Shown: positions 29,491 to 38,790 of the stretch, one piece after another
Numbering within the stretch: the first letter of the stretch is position 1
Layout of the letters: every line of letters begins with the position of its first letter
Source: Massilia sp. HP4
GTDB taxonomy: Bacteria > Pseudomonadota > Gammaproteobacteria > Burkholderiales > Burkholderiaceae_D
Direction of reading: 5' to 3'
DNA: 40,980 nucleotides
Assembly: GCF_005222695.1 (NCBI RefSeq)
Contig: NZ_STGG01000002.1
Coordinates: 1-40,980 of the forward strand
Program-made: the position numbers and the translations under genes
Notes under the pieces: generated by a model
What the model was told of the DNA's origin: nothing
What the model saw: the letters and a program-made list of their open reading frames with translations, nothing else
Database searches by the model: none

Positions 29491-32400
29491 ATGAGCACTA
29501 TCACCAACGAAGCAGTCATCAAGATCACTGCCGATGCGAGCGGCGTCGAATCCGGCTTGCGCCAGGTCGAAGCGGCGACTGCGCGCACCGGCAAGAACCT
29601 CGAAAACCTCGGCGCCACTGCACAGAAGACCGGGAAATCGCTCGAATCGCTCGGCGCTGGCCCTGGCCTGCGCAATGTCGGCGACGGCGCCGGCGCTGCG
29701 GCTGGCCAGGTCGACCGTGCGACGAAAAGCATGGCTGACTCGATCCAGCGCGCCACCGCCACGATGAATGCTGGCGCGAAGGGCAGCGCAGCCTATTACG
29801 AGGCGCTGGCCAACACGCGAGGGCTGAACATCACCGCGCTGCGCCCGTACTTGGACCAGCTGGACGCTGTCACCCGCAAGACCCAGCAGGCCGCAGCCGC
29901 GCAGCGACAGCTCGACGCCGGCAACAATTTCTTGGCCGGGCTGCGTGCTCAGGCGGAAGGCATCGGTAAGACAGCCTCCCAACTCGCTGCCCTGCGCGCC
30001 GAGCAGTTGGGTGTCGCGGATGACGCGCGTCCGCTGATCGAGCAGCTGCAGGCGGCTGAAGAGGCCGCTGGGAATGCTGGAAATTCGATCAGCGGCTTTG
30101 CCGCAGCGCTTGCAAGCGTCGCAAGCGGCGCTGGATTGGCAGCTGTCGTGCAGCTGTCCGATGAATATGGCAAGTACGTCGCCCAGCTGAAGCTGGCCAC
30201 TACCGGGCAGAGCGAATTCGCGAACGCCCAGGGAGCTGTGCGCCGGATTGCCGCTGGTGCTCAGTCGGACCTCTCGGCCACCGGATCGCTTTACGCGAGC
30301 ATCACCAAGAGCACGCGCGACCTCGGCATCGCTCAGGCCCAGGTGGCGGATATCACGGAAACCGTCAGCCTCGCCTTGAAGGTTTCAGGGGCATCCTCGG
30401 CCGAAGCAGGCTCCGCGATCCTCCAGCTGTCGCAGGCCTTTGCGTCAGGCGTGCTGCGCGGTGACGAGTTCAATTCGGTCAACGAAGCATCGCCGCGCCT
30501 GATGCAGGCGCTGGCCGATGGAATCGGCGTGCCTGTTGGTGCGCTGCGTGCTATGGCCGAGCAGGGCGCGCTGACTACCGACGTGCTGGCAAACGCTCTC
30601 CCGCGCGCGCTGGCGGCGTTGCGCACCGAGGCGAAGTCGGTAGAGTCGATCGGCGGCGCGGTGACAGTATTGAAGAACAACTTGCTGGAGCTGGTCGGCT
30701 CGACTGCTCAGTCGAATGGCGTGGTGAGCGTTCTGTCGGGCAGTATCGGACTGCTGGCCGAAAACCTGATGCTGGTTGGCGGCGTCGTTGCGACCGGCGC
30801 ACTGGCAAAGTTGGGCTCGATGTTTGGTGTCGCGGCCACGAAGGCATACGAAAATGTTGCAGCGAGCCGCGCTCTGGCCGCGGCCAATTTGGCTACCGCA
30901 AACACGAACGTCGCTGCGGCGGCAGCTGCCTCTGCGACTGCTACCGCGCGCGTCAACGAGCTGCGGGCAGCGGTACTGGCCGCAGAAGGCAATGCCGCGC
31001 TGGCGATCGCAACGAATGGACTGATTCCGGCCCAGGCGCGTGCGGCGGCAGCGGCAGCAACCCACACCGCGGCGCTGACTGCGCAGGCGACTGCCGCTCG
31101 CGCCGCATCGGTCTCGATCACGGCCGCGCGCGGCGCTCTGGCGCTCGTTGGCGGCCCGGTGGGCGCGGTTATCACCGTGCTCGGCCTGGCCGCAACTGCC
31201 TGGGCCGTGTGGGGCAATGCAGCCGAAAAGGCCAACGACCAGGCGACCGAGTCGACCGAGGAATCGACGGCGGAAATGATCGTGCGTCTCGACGAGCAGA
31301 TTACCAAGCTCCGCGAGCGCAACGCGCTGGCAGCCACCGAGCCGCGCATCAAGGCGCTCGACGGCATCAGCGAGGTCGATAAGGACGGACTGGCGCGCGC
31401 GAAAGCAGCGCTCGACGCGAACAAGGCCGCGCAGGCTGCGGCTGGAAATGATGCGCGCGCACGTATGATGCTCCAGCTCGAAGAGGTCGAACTGTCGGGT
31501 AAATACGAGGCAGCGCTCGGGCGTGTGAAGGCGCTCCAGGGCGAGGTTGCAGTTGCGGCTGCGCGCACCCGCGGCGAACGCTTGGACGACTGGTACGCCA
31601 AGAACGGCACGTCCGCGCAGCGACTGGCCGCCGAACTCGAAAACCTCAAGAAGGAATTCGGCACCATCCCTCCAGAAATGGAGAAGTTGGTGCGCGCCAA
31701 GTTCGCCGACCCGGCCGCCACCAAGGCGATCACCGACCAGGCAAAGGCGGCGAAGGAATATGCCGACCTGCTCGCGCGCATCAGCGGCAAGAGCCTGGGC
31801 GTAGATTCGGACTACCAGGAGAACCTGGCGAAGCTGGCTGCCGGCTATAAGGCGGGCAAGCAGACGCTGGCCGAATACACTGAGACGCTGGAGAAGTACA
31901 ACGCCCAGCAGCCGCGCGCAGTGCAAGCCGCAAAGGAACTGAGCGACTTCCAGGCTGAATACTCGAAAGGTCTGGAGACGACGAGCACCGTGTACGCGAA
32001 GCGCGTGCAGGACGCTCAGGACGAAGCGACCCGAAACGAGGATCTGGCGCGCACCTACGGGATGACCAAGTCGGCGATCGAGGCGCTCGAGCTGGCGCGT
32101 TTGGAGGAGCAGCTCGCCCAGCGCGCGACGCTGGGCTTGCAGCTCGACCAAATCGAGATGCTCGAGAAGCTGATCGACGCGAAGAAGCGCAGCGCAGGCG
32201 CCGCGGTGCGGATGGAGGGCATCGATGCGGCGAAGAAGGCGGGCGAAGATCTCGACCGGTTCCTGGATCCGACCAAGGCGCAGACCTTTGGCGAAGCCCT
32301 GAAGGGCGCGTTCGGCGCCGCCGGCGACTCGATGACCCAACTGATCAGCGGCCTGGACGCCTATGGCATCCGCCAGGCCGAGATCGACAAGGCCCGCAAG

Positions 32401-35340
32401 GATGCATCCGTCAAGTATGCAACCGACTCCAAGGGTTACGCCGACGCGATGGCTGCGATCACTGCCAAGGAGGTGAAGAGCCGCCTGAGCGGCTACGGCG
32501 ATATGTCGGCCGCCGCGAAAGGGTTCTTCAAGGAGAATTCGACTGGCTACCGCGTCATGGAGGGTGCGGAAAAAGCGTTTCGTGCGATCGAGCTGGCAAA
32601 TCAGATGCAGTCGCTCTACACGCACCTGTTCGTAACCACGGCGAAAGCCACTGGCACGGCGGCTGGGCAAGGGGCTGAGACAGCTGCGGTTGTGGCTGGC
32701 GAGGCCGCGCGCAATACCGCCAAGGTGCCAGGCGTGTTCATGTCGTTCATGAGCGCATTGGGACCGTGGGGAATGGCTGCCGCTGCTGCTGCGATCGCTG
32801 CGGTGCTGGGCGGCGCGTTCAGTGGTGGCAGTGTCGATATGACGGCGCAGCGCCAGGAGAAGCAGGGAACTGGCTCGGTGCTGGGCTCGGACGCCAAGTC
32901 GGAATCGATCGCGCGTTCGCTCGAGGCCATCGAGGGCGCCACGCTCCAAGGCCTTGGCATCAGCAATGGCATGCTGACGTCGCTCCGCAACATCGAGGCC
33001 GGCATCGGGCAATTCGCTTCGCTGCTGGTGCGAAGCACGGGCGTTACCGGTGACTTCGGTGCGGAGTTCGAGTCCGTGGGCAGTGCTGCGAAGCTCGGCC
33101 TCGAGCTCGACAAGATCGGCGGCGACTGGCTGGGCAAGATGACCAGCCGCATCCTGGGCGCCGTGTTCGGTGGTAAGACGACCGTCGAAGATACCGGCTT
33201 CATGGTCGACCGCGCGAGCTTCGCCACCATCGCTGCTGGCGGCCTGAGCGCGATGCAGTACGCCGACATCAAGAAAGATGGTGGCCTGTTCGGCAGCGAC
33301 AAGAACAGTACCAAGCTGGAAGGTCTCGGGCTGGAGGGCAACCGCCAGATTGCCAGCGTCCTGCTGTCGCTGTACGACACGGTGCTGGAAGCTGGCTCAA
33401 TGCTCGACATCGGTGCCGACGGTTTCGCTGAGCAGCTAAACCGCTTCGTTGTCGATATCGGCAAGGTCAGCCTGAAAGGGCTGTCGGACGACGAGATCGA
33501 GAAGGAGCTGTCGGCCGTGTTCTCGAAGGTCGGCGACGACCTGGCTAAGTTCGGCGTTGGCGGCCTGGAGCAGTTCCAGAAGGTGGGCGAAGGCTACCTT
33601 GAGACCCTGACCAGGGTGGCCACCAACTACCAGGCGGTAGCGGTGGTGACCGATTCGCTGGGGATGACGTTCGGCTCGCTGGGCCTAGCCTCGGTCGGTG
33701 CGCGCGAGCGGCTGATCGACCTGGTCGGCGGCCTGGACGAATTCACCTCGAGCGCTGACCAGTTCCTGTCCGATTTCTACTCGGACAAGGAGCGCGCCGA
33801 CGCGCTGCGCGGCCGGATCACTCCTACGCTGGACCAGTTCGGGATCAAGACCGGCGCCGAAGACTCGCTGCAGCAGTTCCGCAGCGTTGTCACGGGCCTG
33901 GACGTGACCACCGAGGCAGGCGCGCGCGCCTACGCCACGCTGATGCAGATCGCACCGGCGTTCAAGCAGATCGCGGACGTGGACGCGAAAGTGTTCGAAG
34001 AGCGGGCCGACCTGCAGAAGCAGCTGGACGAGCTCACGCTGTCCGAGACCCAGCTGCTGGCCAAGCAGCGCGCCGCGCTCGACGAGAGCAACCGCGCGCT
34101 GTTCGACCAGATCCAGGCGGTGAAGGCCAAGACAGCGGCCGAGGAAGCGGCAACCGCGGCAATTAACAAGGCGAAGTCGGATGCTGCTGCCCTGATGGGC
34201 GGTGTGGATTCGGCGTTCTCGGTGCTGCAGAAGGTGGTCAGCCGCCAGAAGCAGGCGCTGCAGGACGAGATCAGCGTTCGCACGGCTTCGATCCAGAAGA
34301 TCGAGGCGCTGTCGCAATCGCTGCGCTCGACCTTGGATGGCATGACGGTGCAAGGCCGCGAGGCTGAGGACCGCCAGGCCGCCCAGGCGCAGATCCAGGC
34401 GGCCCTCGCGATCGCCAAGGCATCGGGCAAGCTGCCGAGCGCCGACGACCTGCGCAATGCCTTGTCGGTGGCAGGTCGCAGTTCGGCTGACCAGTTCGCC
34501 ACCCAACAGGATTACTTGAGGGACTTCTACGCCACCCGGGCCGGTATCGAAGACCTGGCGGGGCTGACCGACAAATCGCTGTCGGCCGAGGAGCGCAGCC
34601 TGAAATCGCTGGAGGACCAGGTCAAGCAGTACGACCTGATGCTCGAGCGCGAGCAGGAGCAGATCGACGTCCTGAAAGGGATTTCGGTCACCGGCCTGTC
34701 GATCGAGCAAGCCCTCGCAGCGCTGCACAGCGCAGTGGTGGCCGCCGCGGCGAACCCGGTCAATTCGGCTGGTTCAGCGATCAACGACGCCTACAAGGAT
34801 TCGCTGGGCCGGGCGCCGGACCAGGCCGGGCTGGACTTCTGGAAGGACCAAGCGGCTGGCGGCCTGGGCACCGGCGCCATCGTCGACGCCATCAAGAATT
34901 CGCCCGAGGCCAAGATCCGCGAGCTGTACCGCGACGTCTTCGGCCGCGCGCCGGACGCCAGCGGCCTGCAGTTCTGGGTCAGCCAGATGAACGGCGGCAT
35001 GTCGCTCAGCACCATCCGCGACGCAATGATGGGCAGCGACGAGAAAAAAGGGCTGCGCGGTTTCGCGGTGGGCGCGAACTACATCCCGGTCGATATGCCA
35101 GCGATGGTCCACCAGGGCGAACGCATCATCCCAGCGGCAGACAACCGCGAGCTGATGCGCCGCCTGGCCAGCCCTGAAGGCAACAACCAGGCCCTGGCCG
35201 CGGCCGTCGAGCGGCTCACGCGCGAGGTTGAGGGGCTGCGCGCCGAAACGCGCGCGGTGGCGACGCACACGGAGAAATCGGGCCGCCTGTTGGGCCGGGT
35301 CATCCGTAACGACGTTTTGGTCACTGGACAGGAGGGTTAA
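29491..35340 (+). CDS. Tail tape measure protein with C-terminal DUF4214 repeats
   Basis: This 1949-aa protein is the longest gene. The N terminus (TNEAVIKITADASGVESGLRQVE) is the usual tape-measure start, and long helical, Ala/Gln-rich regions follow. Hydrophobic stretches lie at about 545-575 and 1085-1115, possibly for membrane insertion during DNA entry. Near 1764-1860 are two DUF4214-type repeats, each with Y-x-D-x-x-G-R-A-P-D-x-x-G-L-x-F-W; in bacteria these often adjoin adhesin or S-layer-like proteins. The final part (V-G-A-N-Y-I-P-V-D-M-P-A-M-V-H-Q-G-E) is typical of tape measure C termini. Length implies a long flexible tail. Confidence 0.95.
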   Translation: MSTITNEAVIKITADASGVESGLRQVEAATARTGKNLENLGATAQKTGKSLESLGAGPGLRNVGDGAGAAAGQVDRATKSMADSIQRATATMNAGAKGSAAYYEALANTRGLNITALRPYLDQLDAVTRKTQQAAAAQRQLDAGNNFLAGLRAQAEGIGKTASQLAALRAEQLGVADDARPLIEQLQAAEEAAGNAGNSISGFAAALASVASGAGLAAVVQLSDEYGKYVAQLKLATTGQSEFANAQGAVRRIAAGAQSDLSATGSLYASITKSTRDLGIAQAQVADITETVSLALKVSGASSAEAGSAILQLSQAFASGVLRGDEFNSVNEASPRLMQALADGIGVPVGALRAMAEQGALTTDVLANALPRALAALRTEAKSVESIGGAVTVLKNNLLELVGSTAQSNGVVSVLSGSIGLLAENLMLVGGVVATGALAKLGSMFGVAATKAYENVAASRALAAANLATANTNVAAAAAASATATARVNELRAAVLAAEGNAALAIATNGLIPAQARAAAAAATHTAALTAQATAARAASVSITAARGALALVGGPVGAVITVLGLAATAWAVWGNAAEKANDQATESTEESTAEMIVRLDEQITKLRERNALAATEPRIKALDGISEVDKDGLARAKAALDANKAAQAAAGNDARARMMLQLEEVELSGKYEAALGRVKALQGEVAVAAARTRGERLDDWYAKNGTSAQRLAAELENLKKEFGTIPPEMEKLVRAKFADPAATKAITDQAKAAKEYADLLARISGKSLGVDSDYQENLAKLAAGYKAGKQTLAEYTETLEKYNAQQPRAVQAAKELSDFQAEYSKGLETTSTVYAKRVQDAQDEATRNEDLARTYGMTKSAIEALELARLEEQLAQRATLGLQLDQIEMLEKLIDAKKRSAGAAVRMEGIDAAKKAGEDLDRFLDPTKAQTFGEALKGAFGAAGDSMTQLISGLDAYGIRQAEIDKARKDASVKYATDSKGYADAMAAITAKEVKSRLSGYGDMSAAAKGFFKENSTGYRVMEGAEKAFRAIELANQMQSLYTHLFVTTAKATGTAAGQGAETAAVVAGEAARNTAKVPGVFMSFMSALGPWGMAAAAAAIAAVLGGAFSGGSVDMTAQRQEKQGTGSVLGSDAKSESIARSLEAIEGATLQGLGISNGMLTSLRNIEAGIGQFASLLVRSTGVTGDFGAEFESVGSAAKLGLELDKIGGDWLGKMTSRILGAVFGGKTTVEDTGFMVDRASFATIAAGGLSAMQYADIKKDGGLFGSDKNSTKLEGLGLEGNRQIASVLLSLYDTVLEAGSMLDIGADGFAEQLNRFVVDIGKVSLKGLSDDEIEKELSAVFSKVGDDLAKFGVGGLEQFQKVGEGYLETLTRVATNYQAVAVVTDSLGMTFGSLGLASVGARERLIDLVGGLDEFTSSADQFLSDFYSDKERADALRGRITPTLDQFGIKTGAEDSLQQFRSVVTGLDVTTEAGARAYATLMQIAPAFKQIADVDAKVFEERADLQKQLDELTLSETQLLAKQRAALDESNRALFDQIQAVKAKTAAEEAATAAINKAKSDAAALMGGVDSAFSVLQKVVSRQKQALQDEISVRTASIQKIEALSQSLRSTLDGMTVQGREAEDRQAAQAQIQAALAIAKASGKLPSADDLRNALSVAGRSSADQFATQQDYLRDFYATRAGIEDLAGLTDKSLSAEERSLKSLEDQVKQYDLMLEREQEQIDVLKGISVTGLSIEQALAALHSAVVAAAANPVNSAGSAINDAYKDSLGRAPDQAGLDFWKDQAAGGLGTGAIVDAIKNSPEAKIRELYRDVFGRAPDASGLQFWVSQMNGGMSLSTIRDAMMGSDEKKGLRGFAVGANYIPVDMPAMVHQGERIIPAADNRELMRRLASPEGNNQALAAAVERLTREVEGLRAETRAVATHTEKSGRLLGRVIRNDVLVTGQEG

Positions 35341-36248
35341 TGAGCGGTATGAAAATCATCAAGCCGACCGTCATCACTGACGCGATGCTGGTGAGCAGCT
35401 CGGTGCCGGAACCGGACGCGGGGGAGGAGGTCTGGGTTGCTTCGAAAGCCTACGCAGCAGGCAACGTCGTGATCCGGACCACCACGCACCGCAAGTACGA
35501 GCGCAAGGTGGCGGGCACGAGCAGCACAGCGCCCGAGAGTGACCCGACCAACTGGTTCGACATCGGCCCGACGAATCGCTGGGCCATGTTTGACCGGAAG
35601 GTCGGCACGACGACCACTGCCGCCACCTCGGTGGTCGTGGCCCTGCGCGTCGGCGGCGTCTCGGGGATCGGCGCGCTCGAGCTGACCGGCCGTGAGTTGA
35701 AGGCGACGCTCCGGGATGCTCCGGGTGGCGCGATCGTCTACACCAAGACGATCGTGCTGGATGGAACCATCATCGAAAGTGTCTACGAGTGGTTCTTCGC
35801 CGACTTCGAGCAGCAGACCGATGCTGTCATGATCGACCTGCCGCAGCACTTCACGAATGGCGAGCTCACAATCGAATTGACCGGCACTTCTGGCGTCGAG
35901 ATCGGCGTGCTCCAGGCTGGCCAGGTGATCGAAGTGGGCATGACGAAGAAGGGCGCCTCGGTCGGCATCACCGACTTCAGCAAGAAGGAGCGCGACGTTT
36001 TCGGAAATTTCGACATCCTGGAACGCACCTGGAGCAAGAACAGCAGCATGCAGGTGCTCACCGACGCCCGAGACTTCAACAAGATCTACCGGCGCTTGGC
36101 GTCTATTCGCGCGGTCCCGTGTATCTACATCGGCACCGACCGGGTCGGCTTCGAGCCGATGATCACCTACGGGTTCTACAAGGACTTCGGGATCACCGTC
36201 GACTACGAGCATTCCCATTTGCTTAACATTGAAATTGAAGGGCTGTGA
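35340..36248 (+). CDS. Distal tail protein, probable
   Basis: This 302-aa protein directly follows the tape measure (TAATG overlap). It has an N-terminal segment resembling a small carbohydrate-binding module (W-V-A-S-K-A-Y-A-A-G-N-V-V-I-R, then Y-E-R-K-V-A-G-T, W-F-D-I-G-P-T-N-R-W). A central beta domain includes V-Y-E-W-F-F-A-D-F-E. The C terminus (Y-G-F-Y-K-D-F-G-I-T-V-D-Y-E-H-S) is well conserved in look. Position suggests a tail tip component linking tape measure to host-binding proteins. No exact family is named. Confidence 0.75.
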   Translation: MSGMKIIKPTVITDAMLVSSSVPEPDAGEEVWVASKAYAAGNVVIRTTTHRKYERKVAGTSSTAPESDPTNWFDIGPTNRWAMFDRKVGTTTTAATSVVVALRVGGVSGIGALELTGRELKATLRDAPGGAIVYTKTIVLDGTIIESVYEWFFADFEQQTDAVMIDLPQHFTNGELTIELTGTSGVEIGVLQAGQVIEVGMTKKGASVGITDFSKKERDVFGNFDILERTWSKNSSMQVLTDARDFNKIYRRLASIRAVPCIYIGTDRVGFEPMITYGFYKDFGITVDYEHSHLLNIEIEGL

Positions 36249-37258
36249 TGGCTATCGATCTACTCAACCCCCTCGACAGGACGTCGCCCACTTTCCGGGG
36301 CGACGTCGACGCCCTGTTCTCGGGCGGGCTCAACAACGTCATCGCACAGATGAATGCTGAGCTTCAAGGCGTTCATGCGATGCAGGCTGGGGGCGCGTAT
36401 GCATTTATGTACACGTTCGACAGTAGCACGGCTGTCGCCGACCCTGGCCTCGGCCGGCTGCGCATGAACAGCGCAACGCAAAGCGCTGCGACAATTCTTC
36501 GGGCAGACCAGCAAGAGGCGGGCGGGGTAAATATTGCGGCATTGTTCGATGCAATCGGCGCCGGTGGTAGTGTTCTCAAAGGCGCCTTGCGAATAGTAAA
36601 GGCGTCTGATCCGACTCAGTGGATGCTATTCGACGTTCTGGCCGTTGGTTCCGCATCCGGCTATAGGAATCTGACCGTTGTGCATCGAGGCGGCACTTCT
36701 GCAAGCCCCTTTGCCAACGGCGAATCGGTCATGATCTTCGTTGACCGCGCTGGCGATGTCGGTAACGGTGCAGAGGTGCTGCTCGGAACTGCTGATATCA
36801 CTGAGCCGACCGCGCTCATAAACTTTCTGAACATTTTCTCGCCGTTATACGATAACTACCGAATTGAGTTGCTGGGCATGACTTTTACTGCTACAGCAGC
36901 GGCGTTCCGCCTTCTATTTGCAGTTGGCGGCGTCGTAACTACGCAAAGCGTTTATTACAACGCATCAACGTCGGGAGCGACAGCGACCCAGACAAGTTGG
37001 ATTTTTCCGCAGTCAACTGTCACTCAGCGCCCGACAACCCTCACGCTTGAAATTTCCAACATCAACAGTGCGGCGACCCCATCAACTCTCCGCACCACTG
37101 GTGTCCACCAGTATTCAAACAGCGGCAATGTTACGGTATTGCCAGTGTTTGATGCTGGACTTTGCGTGGGTGAGTTCGTCGCGAGCGGCTTTCAGCTGCA
37201 GCGTACCACTGGCAATTTCACGGGCGGCAAAATCCGCGTTTATGGACGGAGGAATTAA
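36248..37258 (+). CDS. Putative receptor-binding/tail fibre protein
   Basis: This 336-aa protein starts at ATG 36248 (TGATG overlap; GTG 36245 is an alternative). The N-terminal 70 residues fit the upstream protein, while the middle and C terminus are beta-rich (LINFLNIFSPLYDNYRIELLGMTF, then many Thr/Ser/Asn). From about 36580 to 37200 the DNA is clearly less GC-rich than its neighbours and uses more A/T-ending codons, a sign of module exchange. This fits a host-recognition protein under selection. The role is inferred from position and composition. Confidence 0.7.
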   Translation: MAIDLLNPLDRTSPTFRGDVDALFSGGLNNVIAQMNAELQGVHAMQAGGAYAFMYTFDSSTAVADPGLGRLRMNSATQSAATILRADQQEAGGVNIAALFDAIGAGGSVLKGALRIVKASDPTQWMLFDVLAVGSASGYRNLTVVHRGGTSASPFANGESVMIFVDRAGDVGNGAEVLLGTADITEPTALINFLNIFSPLYDNYRIELLGMTFTATAAAFRLLFAVGGVVTTQSVYYNASTSGATATQTSWIFPQSTVTQRPTTLTLEISNINSAATPSTLRTTGVHQYSNSGNVTVLPVFDAGLCVGEFVASGFQLQRTTGNFTGGKIRVYGRRN

Positions 37259-37644
37259 TGAAGGTGCTCGAAGATGGCGTCTACCGCAATGCTACCCCTG
37301 AAGAAATCGCCGAGGCCGAGGCGCGCGCCAACGAGCCGCAGCCGGCGCCACCGCGCCACATGACAGTGCTCGCGTTCCGCAACCGGTTCACGAAGACCGA
37401 GAAGGTGCGGGTCGAGCTGGCGGCGATCGACGATCCGGCTGCCGGCCTAGAGCATCGCGAGCGCGCCGCGGTCGTGCGCGTCGGCCAGGCCGACTTGGCG
37501 GCGGCCACCTATGTGGACGTCGACCGCGCCGACACGCGCGCGGACGTACAGGCATTCGAGGCAATGGGTCTGCTCGACGCTCACGGCCGCGCGCTGGCGA
37601 TCCTCGACGACGAGATCCAGCCGCACGAGCGCTACTACAGCTGA
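37258..37644 (+). CDS. Hypothetical tail-fibre-associated protein
   Basis: This 128-aa protein has GGAGG just before ATG 37258 and overlaps the putative fibre gene (TAATG). It begins M-K-V-L-E-D-G-V-Y-R-N-A-T-P-E-E. A core follows (M-T-V-L-A-F-R-N-R-F-T, then D-V-D-R-A-D-T-R-A-D-V-Q-A-F-E-A-M-G-L-L). The codons return to high GC. It may assist fibre assembly, but no chaperone motif is firm. Confidence 0.68.
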   Translation: MKVLEDGVYRNATPEEIAEAEARANEPQPAPPRHMTVLAFRNRFTKTEKVRVELAAIDDPAAGLEHRERAAVVRVGQADLAAATYVDVDRADTRADVQAFEAMGLLDAHGRALAILDDEIQPHERYYS

Positions 37645-37671
37645 TCCTTCTCCCACCACAAAGGAAATAGC

Positions 37672-37986
37672 ATGAAAAACCTGAAACACGGCCTGTTCCA
37701 GTTGTTCATCGCGTTCGACCAGCTATTCAACGTGCTGCTCAGCCCCTTCAGCCTGGAGACCTGGGCCGACGAGACGATCAGCTCGCGTTCCGGCCGCCTG
37801 ATCCACCGCTACCCGTACAAGTTCTACGCCGCGGTGATCGATCTGATTTTTCACCCTTTCCAGGGCCCGAACCATTGCGTCAACGCCTACAAGAAAGAGT
37901 TGACGCGCTACCAGTTCCCGCCCGAGATGCGAGACCCGGCGCCCGCCGCCGACGACGACCAAGCCCGCCAAGAGCGGGTTTTTTAA
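37672..37986 (+). CDS. Pre-lysis hypothetical protein, conserved in phages
   Basis: This 104-aa protein follows AAGGAAAT. The sequence has a hydrophobic N terminus (LFQLFIAFDQLFNVLLSPF), then D-E-T-I-S-S-R-S-G-R-L, a central I-D-L-I-F-H-P-F segment and H-C-V-N-A-Y-K-K-E. This pattern recurs in proteins next to lysis genes of many phages, with no known role. Its last codons form part of a terminator hairpin. Confidence 0.78.
   Translation: MKNLKHGLFQLFIAFDQLFNVLLSPFSLETWADETISSRSGRLIHRYPYKFYAAVIDLIFHPFQGPNHCVNAYKKELTRYQFPPEMRDPAPAADDDQARQERVF
37964..37984 (+). terminator. Intrinsic terminator overlapping a stop codon
   Basis: CCCGC, CAAGA and GCGGG form a 5-bp stem, followed by six T. The T-run includes the last Phe codon and leads into TAA. 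It lies between the tail module and the lysis cassette. Confidence 0.75.
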
Positions 37987-38005
37987 CGCCCATCGAAAGG
38001 CAACA

Positions 38006-38245
38006 ATGAAGATTACTCCACCAGAAATGGGCAGCTACGCCGGCGGCGCCGTCGCAATCGGCACGTCCCTGACGCTCACCCAGGTCGGTATCGTCGTCGG
38101 TATCGTGACCGCGCTACTGACGTTCGGCTTGAACGCCTGGTATGCGGCGAAGAAGGACGCGCGCGAGCAGGAGCTCGCCGACCTCGACCGTCGTGAGCGG
38201 GAAGTGCGCCTCGCGCAGCTCCTGGCCCAAGAGGTGAAGTCGTGA
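38006..38245 (+). CDS. Phage holin
   Basis: This 79-aa protein has two hydrophobic stretches (about 12-24 and 28-44: GAVAIGTSLTLTQVGIVVGIVTALLTFGLNAWY) and a charged, helical C terminus (KKDAREQELADLDRREREVRLAQ). It forms lesions in, or depolarises, the inner membrane at lysis time. The N terminus M-K-I-T-P-P-E resembles HP1/P2-type holin families. Pairing with a SAR endolysin suggests a pinholin-like function, which is inference. Confidence 0.88.
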   Translation: MKITPPEMGSYAGGAVAIGTSLTLTQVGIVVGIVTALLTFGLNAWYAAKKDAREQELADLDRREREVRLAQLLAQEVKS

Positions 38246-38790
38246 TGCGCCGGGCCGGCCTGGCCGGCATCGTCGGCGCCGTTGCCGCTGCCGCGCTTCT
38301 CGTCATCACCCCGAAGTTCGAAGGAACCGAGTTGACGACCTACCGCGACATGGGCGGCGTGCTGACCTACTGCACCGGCGCCACTGAGCATGCGCAGTGG
38401 GGCAAGACGTACACGCCTGAGCAATGCCGCACCCAACTCGACCACGACTTGGCGCGGCACGCACTCGGCATCGCGCGGTGCGTGCCGCTTGCCAGCATGA
38501 CCGACGGCCAGCGGGTGGCCTTCGTCGACGCCGCGTACAACATCGGCGTCGGTAACTTCTGCGGCTCCAGCATGGCGCGCCGGGCGAATGCCGGGGACAT
38601 GACTGGCGCTTGCAACGCGCTGCTCGCATGGAACAAGGTCAAGGTCTGGCGCCAAGTCATCGGCGCGGATGGAAAGCCGGTCAAGGACACGAACGGCCAG
38701 GTCGTGATGCGCCAGGTGCTCGAGGAGGTGCGTGGGCTCACGCGCCGGCGCCAGGCCGAGCGCGAACTGTGCCTGAGGGGGCTGCCGTGA
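38245..38790 (+). CDS. SAR endolysin, GH24 lysozyme
   Basis: This 181-aa muramidase has the E-x8-D-x5-T active site (Glu26, Asp35, Thr41 counted from ATG 38245). An N-terminal weakly hydrophobic stretch rich in Ala, Gly and Val (about 4-22) fits a signal-arrest-release segment that tethers the enzyme until the membrane is depolarised. GTG 38242, one codon earlier, is also possible. It overlaps the holin stop. Cys residues near the active site (Cys43 and others) may form the regulatory disulfide known in P1-type SAR endolysins. Confidence 0.92.
   Translation: MRRAGLAGIVGAVAAAALLVITPKFEGTELTTYRDMGGVLTYCTGATEHAQWGKTYTPEQCRTQLDHDLARHALGIARCVPLASMTDGQRVAFVDAAYNIGVGNFCGSSMARRANAGDMTGACNALLAWNKVKVWRQVIGADGKPVKDTNGQVVMRQVLEEVRGLTRRRQAERELCLRGLP

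Noticed and set aside
30445..33012. Open 855-aa frame on the minus strand
   Set aside because: It is antisense to the tape measure gene, has shadow-like Arg/His/Leu-rich composition and no ribosome site; the high GC content keeps this frame open.
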